From contig NC_132996.1 in assembly GCF_048564905.1 (NCBI RefSeq), forward strand, positions 62,904,501-62,968,500: a DNA stretch of 64,000 bases, in the 5' to 3' direction. The notes under the pieces were generated by a model. That model worked only from the letters and a program-made list of their open reading frames with translations. It made no database searches and was not told the origin of the DNA. Origin of the DNA: Vicugna pacos. Lineage: Eukaryota > Chordata > Mammalia > Artiodactyla > Camelidae. The translations under genes and the position numbers were made by a program. Shown here piece after piece: positions 36,240-48,140 of the stretch (its first letter is position 1; every line of letters begins with the position of its first letter).

Positions 36240-37045
36240 GTGGATATCTGGTCCCCTATCCACTTACACTCAGAGGATACAATACTTAGCATCCACCACA
36301 CTGACAGCATCATACTAACAGAGCAGGTTACACAAGCAGTTGCTTCAACATTGGAGGCCTTGATAAAACACATGTGCTCCAGAGAGTGGGAGAGAAACCC
36401 TACTGAGATTCAGGAACTGGACACATTGGGGAAGTTTTTACAGGCCCAGGAGTTAAGGACATGCTAACACCTCCTCCAAAGTAAAATTCATTAAGAAAGA
36501 ACCAGAGTGTTCTGGGAGCCTTCCTGCGGTTTGGGGGGCTGCTGGGACTAGTTCTCCAGCCTGTATACCGAGTGGCAGAGAAGGCTGCCGGTGGTGCGTG
36601 GGATGCAGGGCAGCCACAGCTCTGCGGCAGGACCCAGATGCACCACAAGCAGTCTTGCCACGTGGGCCACAGGATCCAACAGACTTTGTGGTCAAAGCTG
36701 TATACTGGGAAAAGAAGCAGGTTGGAGCTTTACTGCATACAAGCTTCCAGGGGAGAAAAATGCAGGTCCTGGGGCCTTAAGAGCAATTCTATGCCATTTA
36801 CAACAGAGAAAGTTATGGCTCTTGAGGAAGTGCTCCTGTCCTGGTCTGTTTCTGGGCCCTGAAGAAGAGGGAACATTTGCACAAGGGGCATCATGGGAGG
36901 ATGCTTCCAGCCAGCCATCAGAAGCTGTGTCCTGCCAGATCCTCCAGTAATAAAGTCAGACAGGCAGAGCAGCACGCTATCGTACGATGAAAATGGTACA
37001 TCTTGATCGAGCCCAAGCAGGACCAGCCACAATTCAAATATGTTT
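36240..37045 (+). mobile_element. Endogenous retrovirus pol fragment (fossil)
   Basis: A GC-richer plus-strand segment shows scattered similarity to a retroviral pol gene, in the reverse transcriptase thumb/connection and RNase H region. The type resembles the degenerate ERV pol pieces common in mammalian genomes. It is broken many times over, with no readable gene and no LTR seen at either end. It is ancient. The segment is absent from the matching place in unit B (about 42680-42700), which gives its ends to within some tens of bases. Confidence 0.6.
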
Positions 37046-37600
37046 GAATAAAAGCTCTCTTTTCCTACTTCCAATGCAATTTCCACTGAAATAACCATTG
37101 TCGGCAGTCATTATATACCATTTACAGCTTTCCCAGTGCTCACTTACACCTGCAGATACACGTACATTTTAATCATTATACAGGTTTTGATCTTTTTCTT
37201 AACGATCAGAGCTACACCTCGATCTTCAACCTGATTTTTTTTCTTCAACTAACAGTAGACTGGATATACTAGTTCTCTCACCTCAGTCGATCCTAATTCA
37301 GGCTTCATTTGCTGCAGAATTTTTCACTGAAAAGAAGTGTACTTTTCTTCAATGACGGATATTCAAGTTAATTCTTCTATTTTTCTTTGCTACTACACAT
37401 AAAACTGAAATACATGGAATCTGAGACATTGGCATTTATATTTCTGTAGTCCAGTTTCTCATGGAGGGATTTGTGGGTCAAATGCCATAGACTTATTTCA
37501 AATGGAAACTATCAAATTGCTCTGTGGAAATAGAGTGATTCTTCCTATCAGCAAGAAAAAAAAATGAGTGTGCATAGTCAACTAAGAACGTCACCATCAA
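37046..37600 (-). mobile_element. Old L1 (L1ME/HAL1-like) fragment, antisense, unit A
   Basis: 'gatttgtgggtcaaatgcca' and 'aaactatcaaattgctctgtgg' are the antisense old-L1 phrases. The same piece lies in unit B at about 42695-43240. Confidence 0.55.
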
Positions 37601-38172
37601 TGAAACCATTCAGGCACTGCACTGGCATTTTAATATTGTTTCATTTAACTGACCAATCATGGTATTGAACATTTTCTCCATTTGGCAATTTGCATTCCCA
37701 CTTTTGTGAATTGCCTCTTCTTTGTTTGTTTATCTGTTGTTTTCCTTTTGATTATGAATTTTAGACTGTTCTTTGAATATTAGGAATATTATCTCATTGT
37801 TTGGCACATTTTCCCTTGTCTTATTACTGTCTTTTAATACTGATTGTGTTACTTTAAGTTTTCTATTAAAACTTTTAGTTTTCATGTCCAGATTAAAAGC
37901 TATTCATTCATTCACAATTGTACAAATATTCAGTGAAGTTTTCTTTTTATTATCATCTCATTTCTAAATTACTTAGAAATCTCCCTCATGTCACAGAGAA
38001 CAAGATTGGAGCATAAAAATACTTGAGAACCACTCTATTCTTCAAGTCATCTTGGATAGGCAGAGTCAGGACTCACATACAGCTTCTAATTCCCCCCTAG
38101 TGTTCTTCTTACTATACATTCTGCACGAACAACTATAGTACTGCACAAATAGAGTTCTACTTTACCTACCTA

Positions 38173-39105
38173 TTAGAGAACTTTCCTTTCAAACTTCCTA
38201 CTGAATGCATCTTTCACCTCCTTGTTCCTCAAGCTGTAGATCAGGGGGTTCACCATGCGGGTTACCACAGCATAGAACAGAGAAATCACTTTGTTCCTAT
38301 CTAGGGAGGAACTTGAGCTAGGTCGGACATAAGTGAAGAAAAGAGTCCCACAGAGGATGGAGACAACTGCCAGGTGAGAAGAACAAGTGGAGAAGGCTTT
38401 CCTCCTCCCATCAGCAGTCTGGATCCTCAGCACGGCCACCAGGATGCAAACATAGGAGACCGTGATGATCAGGCCACTGAGAACTCCCATGGCTCCCGCT
38501 AAGATGAAAAGCACCAACTTATTGATCCAGGTGTCTGCACACGCTAGGGAAAGCAGTGGTGAAATATCACAGAAAAAGTGATTGATGATATTTGGACCAC
38601 AGAAGGGTAAGCAAAAAGTGAAAACTGTATGAGTCATGGTGCTTAGAAGACCCACAGCATAAGGGCCCAGTACCAGCTGCACACAGACCCTCCGGGACAT
38701 AATGAGGGTGTACAGCAAGGGCTTGCAGATGGCCACATACCGATCATATGCCATGGAAGCCAAGAGCAAACACTCAGTTGCCACAAAAAGACCAAAGAAC
38801 CACATCTGTGCAGCACAACCCATGAATGAGATGCCTTTTCTCTCTGTGAAGATATCACACAGCATCTTGGGGGCAACGGAAGAAGAGGAAAATGTGTCTA
38901 CAAAGGACAAGTGGCTGAGAAAAAAGTACATAGGCGTGTGGAGTCTGGGATCGATCCATATGAGAGTGATCATGCCCAAGTTGCCCCCCAGGGTGACAAG
39001 ATAGACAAAGAGAAAAATGACAAAGAGGACAATTTGCAAGTGGAGATGATCTGTGAGGCCCAAGAAAAGGAATTCAGTCACTGCTGTCTGATTCTGATTT
39101 TCCAT
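38173..39105 (-). CDS. Olfactory receptor, class II, intact (OR-5)
   Basis: This gene encodes an odorant GPCR of 310 residues with all family marks: N5-Q-T glycosylation site, GNLGM in helix 1, [17 protein letters not shown]97 with loop-2 cysteines (LPFCGP, NHFFCD), [31 protein letters not shown] and [16 protein letters not shown]. Of the four loci of this subgroup it is the only one with an intact DRY and an unbroken frame. Helix 7 starts TRMVNPLIY, where nearly all ORs have PMLNP; OR-4 shares this. The tail is short (FERKVL) because the duplication junction lies at the stop codon. The ATG follows a good splice acceptor by 14 bases, and a candidate first exon lies about 355 bases upstream. 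Confidence 0.95.
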   Translation of the reverse strand: MENQNQTAVTEFLFLGLTDHLHLQIVLFVIFLFVYLVTLGGNLGMITLIWIDPRLHTPMYFFLSHLSFVDTFSSSSVAPKMLCDIFTERKGISFMGCAAQMWFFGLFVATECLLLASMAYDRYVAICKPLLYTLIMSRRVCVQLVLGPYAVGLLSTMTHTVFTFCLPFCGPNIINHFFCDISPLLSLACADTWINKLVLFILAGAMGVLSGLIITVSYVCILVAVLRIQTADGRRKAFSTCSSHLAVVSILCGTLFFTYVRPSSSSSLDRNKVISLFYAVVTRMVNPLIYSLRNKEVKDAFSRKFERKVL

Positions 39106-39119
39106 TGATCATTTGCAAT

Positions 39120-39140
39120 CTGTTACAAGAAGAAAAAAAT
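39120..39140 (-). promoter_or_regulatory. Splice acceptor of OR-5 coding exon
   Basis: On the minus strand 'atttttttcttcttgtaacag' is followed by 'attgcaaatgatcaATGG'. The tract is a textbook pyrimidine run ending in CAG. With the donor at 39461-39462 the intron would be about 343 bases. Confidence 0.65.
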
Positions 39141-39460
39141 TTATTTTGAAAAAACTATCATTAAGAGTTAAAAATATTATTTTCAGCCAATAAAAGATTG
39201 TCTTAAACACTCTCATAAGAGACAATTATTGAAGTACTGTGGGCTGTACTAAGTAATATTCCTAGAAACTAAGTCAGGCAGTTTGTGCAAAGATTCTGTG
39301 TAACTTGGGCAATTCACCCCTGATCTCTGCTCTTTCCCATAAACAGTCCAATTCTATTATCGAAAATTCCTTCAGGTTGTAAGTTTCTACGTAAACTGCT
39401 CCCCAAGTTTCATCTTACCGTATGATGAGATTTAAAAAAAAAACACAGCTGGAAGACCTT

Positions 39461-39544
39461 ACTGGGAATACTGTAAAACCAATGAGATATTCAGATCCTA
39501 ACATATGACATCTGGGAAAGACTAACCAGGGGAGTTCTTGATCT
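39461..39544 (-). promoter_or_regulatory. Candidate OR promoter / first non-coding exon, copy B
   Basis: The 84 bases are identical to copy A. The EBF/Olf1-like site is the complement of 39524-39534. The donor is read as 'attccca' then GTAAGG on the minus strand (39457-39462). The distance to the ATG is 355 bases, close to the 360 of copy A and 361 of copy C. Confidence 0.45.
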
Positions 39545-41269
39545 TACAGAATGATCTGTACCTTTCTAATGTTATTAGGACACAATTCAGATATGTGTTT
39601 TTCAGTCTGTTCCCTACTCCCAATTGTAAAAAGATGAGGAAAGGACAATATATACAAATGACAAAGAGGTTACTCATGTAAAATAATGTGATGCCACAGA
39701 GGGAACAGGGAGGCCATGCCTGTAAGATCTAGTGACCTGGCAAATGCTGGACAGCAACCCGTCATGGAAATTGTGTACAAAACTAAGCATCTTTTGCCCC
39801 CAAATCACGTGAAATTACTTTATGTGATTGCCCATATTTCATATAAACTACTTTTAGGGCACTTGTCCTGAAACCTGTCAGGCAATATCAATTGTAGTAA
39901 TAATATGTAAAATACCAAATGCATAAAACTTTACCCAGGGAACACATTCAAAATACGTTATTTCTGATTCAGTCAAGGAAGAAAAGAAACAAGCTGTTTT
40001 AAATTCCTAAGAGAAGATCACTAGGTAGATAATTTATATGAAAAAAATCTGATTTAAATAACATTTATTATCACTACAATTAATGTCTTTTTAAGTACAA
40101 CAAAAGCAATGTACTACTTTGAATCATCTAGTTATTATATGTGGAGCTCAAATCACAAAAATGGTGACTATATTTTTGATTTATGATTATTTATCAGTAT
40201 CATGATTATTTTCTTAATGCTCTGTGGAGTACATTTTTATCAGTCAGCAGTCACAAAAACAATTCTAGGCTTAGGTTAGGAGCATTCTCCATTGCATGCA
40301 TGTTTTTATGTTCATCCAAATATGTCAGTATACGTGTGTGGAGGTAGGGGGTTGAACAGACTCCTCATGTTGGTCCAACCACTATTTATTTATTGTCTAT
40401 CAATTTATTTCTCTATCTACTTATTTACTTATGAATTTTTTTAGAATGTATGTCTTTTTGAGTCTTCTATACAGCAAGGTGGATGGTCCCTATGCCACTT
40501 TACAGCTAACATTCTGTGACCTTAGAATTCCATATGGGCATTGCATTATCTGTGTCATAAAAAAGTAAACAAATCAGTTCGGAAAAGACACAAAAAACAG
40601 TTGCTTAGTCTCATAAGGATGTGGACAAAATGCCAGGCTGCTCTCTTTAGAGAACCTGGGCTGTGGAGGACGATGTTCTATTCCCAAAGTTCAAACTCAT
40701 CCTGATGTTTCTCCACCATATTTCAAAAACTTCACAGTATCCAAAATGCAACGTACTCACTACTGTAAGGATATCCTTCATGGAGCTCCTTGAAGTGCTT
40801 CAGGGGAAATAATCATCAGAATTATCTAGAATTAACGATGGAAATTTCAACTCCCCTCATGACGGCAGCCTTTTCTAAGGGGCATAGTTTTTTAGGCACT
40901 CGGTGAAGAAGACAAATTCCTCATCCTGAACATCCGGGAGTAAAGAGATACTCTTTGACCTGCACATTGATTCACATGCTGCACAGAATAAGGGACCTTT
41001 TCTTTGGCGTTTTCAATAATTTAGAGCCCAGTCCCCAAAGAACTAAAACCTCAAGGGTTTACACTTGAACGGGCAAAATTAACATGACCTCAGTGGCATC
41101 TGTACCAAGTGTTACTTCTTAACTGTATCTTTCCTAATGAGAAGATTCCTAAAAAACAACGTGGGTTTTCCCCACTTTGAGGTTCTCCGTTGCCAAAAGT
41201 GAGCTCTCTATCAGTGGAGAGTAATGTTTTGAACAGCCAGCACCAGCTGGGATGTACATTCTTGCCCAA

Positions 41270-41490
41270 ATTCTGGAGCCTCATTTCCTGGGTGTAAATC
41301 TGAATTTCATCACTCACTGGCTATGTCACTTTGAGCAAGTTTTTAAATCCTCTATACCTCACTCTCCTAATCTCTTAAATCAAGAAAAATGATTACTAAC
41401 TCACAAGTATGTCAGAAGGATCAAATGATGTAATGCATTTAAACTATTTTTTAAAAAGAGAGTGTCCAGCACAGAATCATTGTTCTTTAG
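41270..41490 (+). repeat. MIR SINE remnant (unit B copy)
   Basis: This is the same MIR as at 34850-35065, with 'cactggctatgtcactttgagc' and 'tgtccagcacagaatcattgttc'. Confidence 0.8.
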
Positions 41491-42694
41491 TCACTTAGTA
41501 TTATAAGGGACTATAGCACAGTTGCTGAGAAAGTATTATGATGTAAGAATAAAACATCAGTTCAAGGTAGCATTTTCTTATCTCTAGGCAAAAATAAAAA
41601 ACAGTCACTTCCAAAGAATTCCAAAGGAAAGACAGGTCACTATAAGCTGAAACAGATGACAATGTCAAAGAAAGGATTGTTCTGAAAAGAGAAGTATATT
41701 TAGATAAACTACAGTTAAGTGGAAAGGCATTCCAGGCAGTGCTAATGAGATGAACAGAAGCAAGGAAGCAGAAACTAAGTCAGGCAGTTTTTTGGGAGAG
41801 AAGGGTCACAAGAGAGAGAAGAAAGTGTAGAGTCTTATGACAGAGGGTGAACTGTCTCAGTCACCGGCTTCTCTGGGAACCTAATTGTTTATCCCACCAA
41901 GAAGATCTGATAACTCATTCTGTCAACCCCCATAACACTTCATTGCTAGCTCATTTTTAACTCCTATTAAGTATCTACCTCAAAAGTCTATCAATAATTG
42001 GTGTTGTGTACGTATTTGCTGAATTAGTGGGAAACTAACCTATAAAACCTATAGATAGATAGATAGATATAATTCATAATGGTTCACACTCAGCAGTTAA
42101 AATTGTTCTGTATACATTCGGACTAAAGGTGTCAGGAAAAACTGTTTATACTTGTTATTCTCCTTAATCACTTAAAAGCAATTATACAACAATAAAAATA
42201 GATTTAAACAATAGAAAATTACACATCATTAAATATACCAAGAAAAAAGAATATTAAAAACAACAGGAAGAACTATTCTATTAATCAAAAAAGTTATCCA
42301 AAAATTTTTCTTTATTACATTTTCAAAAATTAAAACATGCGTTCTGTGAAATGGAAATGTTGAAAAAAGTAATAGCAGCGCTATACCAGGTGACAGGAAG
42401 TAAGCAACTGAGTCCAGTAAAGGAAACAATATCAGAATTCTCAGTTACATGGAACAGAACAAAAAAGAAGTAAATATGCCACTTAAAACGATCATGGAAC
42501 ACATCTGAGATATTAAAATATAAAATTTAAATATAAACTACAAGTTCTAAATGTTTAGAAAGAGAATAATTAATACACAAAAAGGAAGATCTAACATAGA
42601 AATAATTGGTATCTCTGAGGAAGAGAAATGCAATATTCATTTACAGTTTCATCAACAGTCTATGTTAACTCTCCTACCCTCCATAATATATTCT

Positions 42695-43240
42695 GTAGAT
42701 GAATAAAAGCTCTCCTTTCCTACCCCCAGTGCCATTCCCAGTGAAATAATCACTGTCACAGCCGCTGTATATACTTTGCAGTTCTCCCGATGATTGTTTA
42801 CACCTATATGAACATATGTACATCTTATTCACGATGTAGCTTTTGCCCTTTTTCATTACGATCAGTGCTACACACTGAACTTCAATCTGATTTTTTTTCC
42901 TCACCTAACACTAGAGTGGATACAATAGTTCTCTTCAATTCAATCCATAAATATTTATTCAGCCTTTATTTTCTGCAGAACATGTCACTGAAAAAAAAAG
43001 TATACTTTTCTCCAATGACGGTTATTCAAGTTACTTCTTTTATTTTTCTTTGCCACTGAAATATAGGAAATCTTAGGCTTAGGCATTTGTATTTCTGTAG
43101 TTTAGATTTCTAATGGAGGGATTTTCAGGTCAAATGCCATACAAATTTATCATTTTAAATGGAAACTACCAAATTGCTCTGTGGAAATAGAGCAGTTCTT
43201 CCCATCAGCAGGAAATAATGAGTGTGTATAGCCAAATAAG
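42695..43240 (-). mobile_element. Old L1 (L1ME/HAL1-like) fragment, antisense, unit B
   Basis: This is the unit B copy of 37046-37600. It shares 'ttttcaggtcaaatgccata' and 'ctaccaaattgctctgtggaa'. Confidence 0.55.
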
Positions 43241-43876
43241 AACCTCACCATCATTGAAACTATAGATGTTTCATCTGCATTGAAAGGCACTGCAATTGCA
43301 TTTTAATTTTATTTCATTAACCTGATCAGTCATGATGTCGAACTTTTACTGCACATCCGTTTGGCAATTTCCATTCCCATTTTTGTGAACTGCCTCTTCC
43401 TTTGTTTGCTTCTTTATTGACTGTTTCCCTTTTTGATTGTGAATTTTAGACTGATTGTTGAATATTAGGGATATTATCTCATTGTTTGGCACATATGCAT
43501 ACATATTTCCTTTTGTTTTATTACTTGCCTTTAATATTGTCTGTGGTACTTTAAATTTTCTATTATAACTTTTAGTTTTCATGTCTGATTAAACAGTATT
43601 TACACATCCATGACTGGACAAATATTCAGCTAAGTTTTCTTCTAGTCTATTTTCACTTTTATATTCTCAATCCATCACTACATTATTTGGAAACCCCTTT
43701 CATTCACAGAGAACAAGACTGGAGCAGAAAAATATTTAAAAACTACTCCATTTTTCAAGTCATTGTGAATTGGGAGAGCCAGGACTCACATGCAGCCTCT
43801 AATCCTGTCTAGTGTTTTTTTTTTACCTACACATTCAGTACCAACAGGTATGGTAAAGCACAAATAGAGTTCTACT

Positions 43877-44822
43877 TTACCTACCTATTAGAGAACTCTT
43901 CCTCTCAAACTTCCTACTGAATGCATTTTTCACCTCCTTGTTCCTCAAGCTGTAGATCAGGGGGTTCAACATGGGGGTTACCACAGTATAAAACAGAGAA
44001 ATCACTTTGTTCATATCTAGGGAGGAACTTGAGCTAGGTCGGACATAAGTGAAGAAAAGAGTCACACATAGGATGGAGACAACTGCCAGGTGAGAAGAAC
44101 AAGTAAAGAAGGCTTTCCTCCTCCCATCAGCAATCTGGATCCTCAGCACGGCCACCAGGGTGCAAACATAGGAGACCATGATGATCAGGCCACTAAGAAC
44201 TCCTATGGCTCCCGCTAAGATGAAAAGCACCAACTTATTGATCCAGGTGTCTGCACACGCTAGGGAAAGCAGTGGTGAAATATCACAGAAAAAAGTGATT
44301 GATGATATTTGGACCACAGAAGGGTAAGCAAAAAGTGAAAACTGTATGAGTCATGGTGCTTAGAAGACCCACAGCATAAGGGCCCAGTACCAGTTGCACA
44401 CAGAACCTCCCGGACATAATGAGGGTGTACAACAAGGGCTTGCAGATGGCCACATACCGATCATATGCCATGGAAGCCAAGAGCAAACACTCAGTTGCCA
44501 CAAAAAGACCAAAGAACCACATCTGTGCAGCACAAACCATGAAAGAGATGACTTTTTTTTCTACAAAGATATCACATAGCATCTTGGGGGCAATGGAAGA
44601 AGAGGAAAACGTGTCTACAAAGGACAAGTGGCTGAGAAAAAAGTACATAGGCGTGTGGAGTCTGGGATCGATCCATATGAGAGTGATCATCCCCAAATTA
44701 CTCCCCAGGGTGACAAGATAGACAAAGAGAAAAATGACAAAGAGGACAATCTGCAGGTGGAGATGATCTGTGAGGCCCAAGAAAAGGAATTCAGTCACTG
44801 CTGTCTGATTCTGATTTTCCAT
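43877..44822 (-). pseudogene. Olfactory receptor with one frameshift (OR-6)
   Basis: The first 178 or so codons ([12 protein letters not shown] to INHFF) and the last 140 or so codons (from CDISPLL to the stop) are in different frames. The cause is one extra A: 44289-44294 is a run of six A where OR-4 and OR-5 have five. Otherwise the locus is full length, 946 bases. It keeps [10 protein letters not shown] and the usual TPMLNPLIY of helix 7. Two more changes touch conserved sites: KAFFTCSSH in place of KAFSTCSSH, and SGRFCVQ in place of SRRVCVQ. The tail reads FERKSSLIGR, different from OR-4 and OR-5. The frameshift removes helices 5 to 7, so the product would not be a receptor. A homopolymer error in the assembly is the main alternative. 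Confidence 0.9.
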
Positions 44823-45183
44823 TGATCATCTGTAATTTGTTAATAAGAAAGAGAAACATTTTATTATTTAAAAATATATCACTAAGAGTAATAAATAACA
44901 TTTTAATTCAATAACAATATTTTAAACAGGCTTGTTATAGAAAAGTAGTGAAATAATGTCAAGCTCGAAGATAATATTCCTAGATACTAGGTCAGGACAG
45001 TTGATGCAAAGATCCTGTGTCAACTTGGATATTCACCCTTGACGTTTGCTCTCTCCCATCAAGAGTCCAGCTCTATTATCTAAAACTTTTTCAAGTGATG
45101 AGTTTGTACATGAACTACTCCCCAAGTTTCATCTTACTGTATGATGGGATTAAAAAAAAAAAAAGAAACAGCTGGAAGACCTT

Positions 45184-45267
45184 ACTGGGAATACTGTAAA
45201 ACCAACGAGATATTCAGATCCTAACATATGACATCTGGGAAAGACTAACCAGGGGAGTTCTTGATCT
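45184..45267 (-). promoter_or_regulatory. Candidate OR promoter / first non-coding exon, copy C
   Basis: It differs from copies A and B at a single base (C for T in 'accaacgag', near 45206). The EBF/Olf1-like site is the complement of 45247-45257. The donor is at 45181-45185 and the candidate acceptor at 44830-44831. The block is kept even though its gene carries a frameshift, which fits a recent loss or an assembly error. Confidence 0.45.
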
Positions 45268-45832
45268 TACAGAATGACCAATACCATTGTAATATTATTA
45301 AGACACAATTCACATGTGTGTTTTTCAGTCTGTTCCCTACTCTCAGTTGTAAAAAGATGTGGAAATGATAACACACACAAATGACAGACGTTACTCATAT
45401 AAAATGATAGGATGCCACAGAGGGAATGAGGAGGCCATGCCTGTAAGATGAACTGATCTGGTAAATGTTGGACAGCAACACGTCATGGAAATTGTGTACA
45501 AAATTGTGCACCAAAATAACGTGGAATTACTTTATGTGATTGCCCATATTTCACATAAACTACTTTCAGGGCACTTATCCTGAAATCTGTCAGGCAATAT
45601 CAATTATAGTAATAATATATGTAAAATGTCAAATGCATAACATTTTATGCAGAGAACATATTCAAGAATATGTTATTTCTGATTCACTAGCAAGGAGGAA
45701 AAAAGTCAACTGTTTTAAATTCCTAAGGGAAGATCACTATGTAGGATATTTTTTGTGAAAAAATACTTTCAAGCAACATTTATTATCACTGAATGTCTTC
45801 TTTCAGTAAAATGGAAGCAATATATTACTCTT

Positions 45833-46193
45833 AAGTCAGACAAAGACAAATATCTTATGGTATCCCTTATATCTGGAGTCTGAAAAAATGATACAAGTTA
45901 ACTTATTTATAAAACAGAAATAAACTCACAGATACAGAAAACAAACTGATAGTTACCAAAGGGGGAAATGGGAGGAGGAATTAAATTAGGAATTTGGGAT
46001 CAACAGATACACACTACTATATATAAAAGAGACAAAACACAAGGATCTGCTGTACAGCACAGGGCACTATATTCAATACTTGTAATTACCTATAATAGAA
46101 AGGATCTATAAAAGGAGGTCATATATGTAACTGAATCACATTGCTGTACACCTGAAACACTGTAAATAACTATACTTCAATTTAAAAAATTTG
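45833..46193 (+). mobile_element. LINE L1 3' end, inserted in unit C only
   Basis: A 5'-truncated L1 3' UTR ('cagacaaagacaaatatctt' to 'tacttcaatttaaaaaattt'). It is flanked by near-identical copies of 'gaagcaatatattactctt' (45814-45832) and 'aaagcaatataccactctt' (46194-46212). Units A (about 33700) and B (about 40110) have one uninterrupted copy of this site, so the insertion came after the duplication. Confidence 0.9.
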
Positions 46194-47319
46194 AAAGCAA
46201 TATACCACTCTTGAATTATATAGTAATTACGTGTGGAGCTTAATCTATAAAAAATAGTGAATATATCCATTTTATTTATGATATTTATCATTATCATGAT
46301 CATTTGCTTAATGCTACATGGAGTATATTTTCAGCACAAAGAAAATTCTAGGCTTAGATATGAAGCCTTATCCATTGCATGAATATTTTCATTTTTGTCC
46401 ATCCAAATATGCCAGTATAGTTGTGTGGAGGTAGGGGGTTGTACAGACTGCTTCTGGTCTTTGGTCAAGCCACTATTAATTTATTTAAATGAAAGTCACT
46501 TTCAGCAGGATTATCTCTATGCCACTTTCATAGCTAACATTCTATGACTTTAGAATTCCTTAAGGACATCACAGTATCTCTATGTCAAAAAGAAATAAAT
46601 AAGAAAATCAGTTCAGAAAAAATCACCAAAAAGACCAGTTACTTACTCTCATAAGGATGTGAACAAAATGCCAGTCTGCTCTCTTTAGAGAACCTGGGCT
46701 GAGGAGGGGGATGTTACCTTCCCAAAGTGCAAACTCATCCTGCTGCTTCTCCACCATATTTCAAAAACTTCATAGTATCCAAAATGCAATGTCCTCACTT
46801 CTCTAAGGATATCCTTTGTGTATCTCCATTAACTGCTTCAAGGGAAATAACCATTTTCTAGGAACAAGGATGGAATTTTCAACTTCCCTCATGGTGGCAA
46901 ATATTTTTATGGAGATTTCTTGGATTTTCTAGGTAATTGGTGAAGAAGGCAAATCCTTCATCTTGAACATCTTGGGAGTAAAGAGATACTCTTTTACCTG
47001 CACATTGATTCACATGTTGCACAGAATAAGGGACTTTTTCTTTTGGGGTTTTTAATGATTTAGAGCCAGGTCCCTAAAGAACTAAAACCTCAAGAGCTTA
47101 CACCTGGAGGGACAAAGTTAACATGATCTCAGTTGCATTTGGACCAAGTGTTATTTATCAACTGTATCTTTTCTCAAAGAGAAGACTGCTAAAAAACAGT
47201 GGTTTTTCCCACTTTAGGACCCTCCATCATCAAAAGAGGGCTCTCTTTTCTATGAGTGGGGAGTGATGCGTTGAGAACCCAGCACCAACTGGGAGGATGT
47301 CGTCTGCTGCCTAGTTTCT

Positions 47320-47440
47320 GGATCCACGTTGCCTACAAACCTTAACTTCATCACTTACTGGCTGTGTCACTTTGAGAGAATTTTTAAATCTCTCTGTGCC
47401 TCATTCTCTTAATCTCCAAAATTAGACAGTATCTGACAAA
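47320..47440 (+). repeat. MIR SINE remnant (unit C copy, truncated)
   Basis: 'cacttactggctgtgtcactttgag' and 'ctctgtgcctcattctcttaatc' match the unit A and B copies. The 3' part is lost. Confidence 0.75.
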
Positions 47441-48140
47441 AAAAAAAGAAAACATCAATTCAAAGCAGCATTTTCTTATCTCGAGGCAAAAATGAAAAAA
47501 CTGTCACCGGACACCTGAAGTACGACAGATGATTGTCAGCTTGAATATATGAGGAAATGTTAAAAGAAGAAAAGGTCTGAAAAGATAAGCTTAATTTAGA
47601 TAAACTGAAATTAAGGGGAAAGGCATTCTAGGCAGTGCTAATAAGATGAACAGAAGCAAGGAAGCTAAGTCAACGCAGTTGTCTGGGAGAGAAGGGTCAC
47701 AAGAGAGAGAAGAAATGCAGAGTCTGATGACAGAAGGTGAACCGTCTCAGTCACCGGCTTCTCTGAGAACCTAATTGTTTATCCCATCATTCTATCAACC
47801 CCCATAACATTTCACTGCTAGCTCGTTTTTAACCCCTATTAAGTATCTGTCTCAAAAGTTCATCAATAATTGGCGTTGTGTCCATATTTGTTGAATTAGT
47901 GGAAAACAAGTCCATAAAACCCACATAATTCATAATGGTTCATATTTAGCAGATAAAATTACGTTATCTACTTTTGATTAAAGATGCCAGGAAAAAAGTG
48001 TTTATACCTGTTATTTGTCTTAAAACCACTTAAAAGCAATGAGAAAACAACAAAAGCAGATTCTTAAAAATGGCACATCATTAAACCTACAAGAAAAGAA
48101 ATGGAAAACAACAGGAAGAAGCATTCCATTAACAAAACTA

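Larger units (their letters stand above)
31757..38165. repeat. Tandem duplication unit A (OR-4 plus upstream flank)
   Basis: Unit A is homologous along most of its length to 38173-43880 and, in its first two thirds, to 43881-48140. Shared landmarks in order are the OR gene, the 84-bp block, the 'gtcatggaaattgtgtacaa' block (33360, 39762, 45482), the 'ccctcatgacggcagcctt' block (34412, 40855), a MIR (34850) and 'cagaagcaaggaagcagaaa' (35327, 41756). Unit A carries an extra segment of about 800 bp at 36240-37045. Confidence 0.9.
38166..43880. repeat. Tandem duplication unit B (OR-5 plus upstream flank)
   Basis: This is the second head-to-tail copy. Its left boundary with unit A and right boundary with unit C carry the same junction phrase, 'tttacctacctattagagaac', at about 38161 and 43876. 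A short GATA run (42053-42070) is private to this unit. It lacks the pol fossil of unit A and the L1 of unit C. Confidence 0.9.
43881..48140. repeat. Tandem duplication unit C (OR-6), truncated
   Basis: This third copy is homologous to units A and B from the OR stop codon to about 48140 ('aacaggaagaagcattccattaac', compare 35820 and 42263). There it is cut by an L1. A younger L1 tail at 45833-46192 interrupts it. Confidence 0.85.

Noticed and set aside
36453-37098. Overlapping open frames on both strands that look like a small GC-rich gene or processed pseudogene
   Set aside because: The segment fits a decayed retroviral pol fragment better. The open frames lie within it and show no host protein domain.
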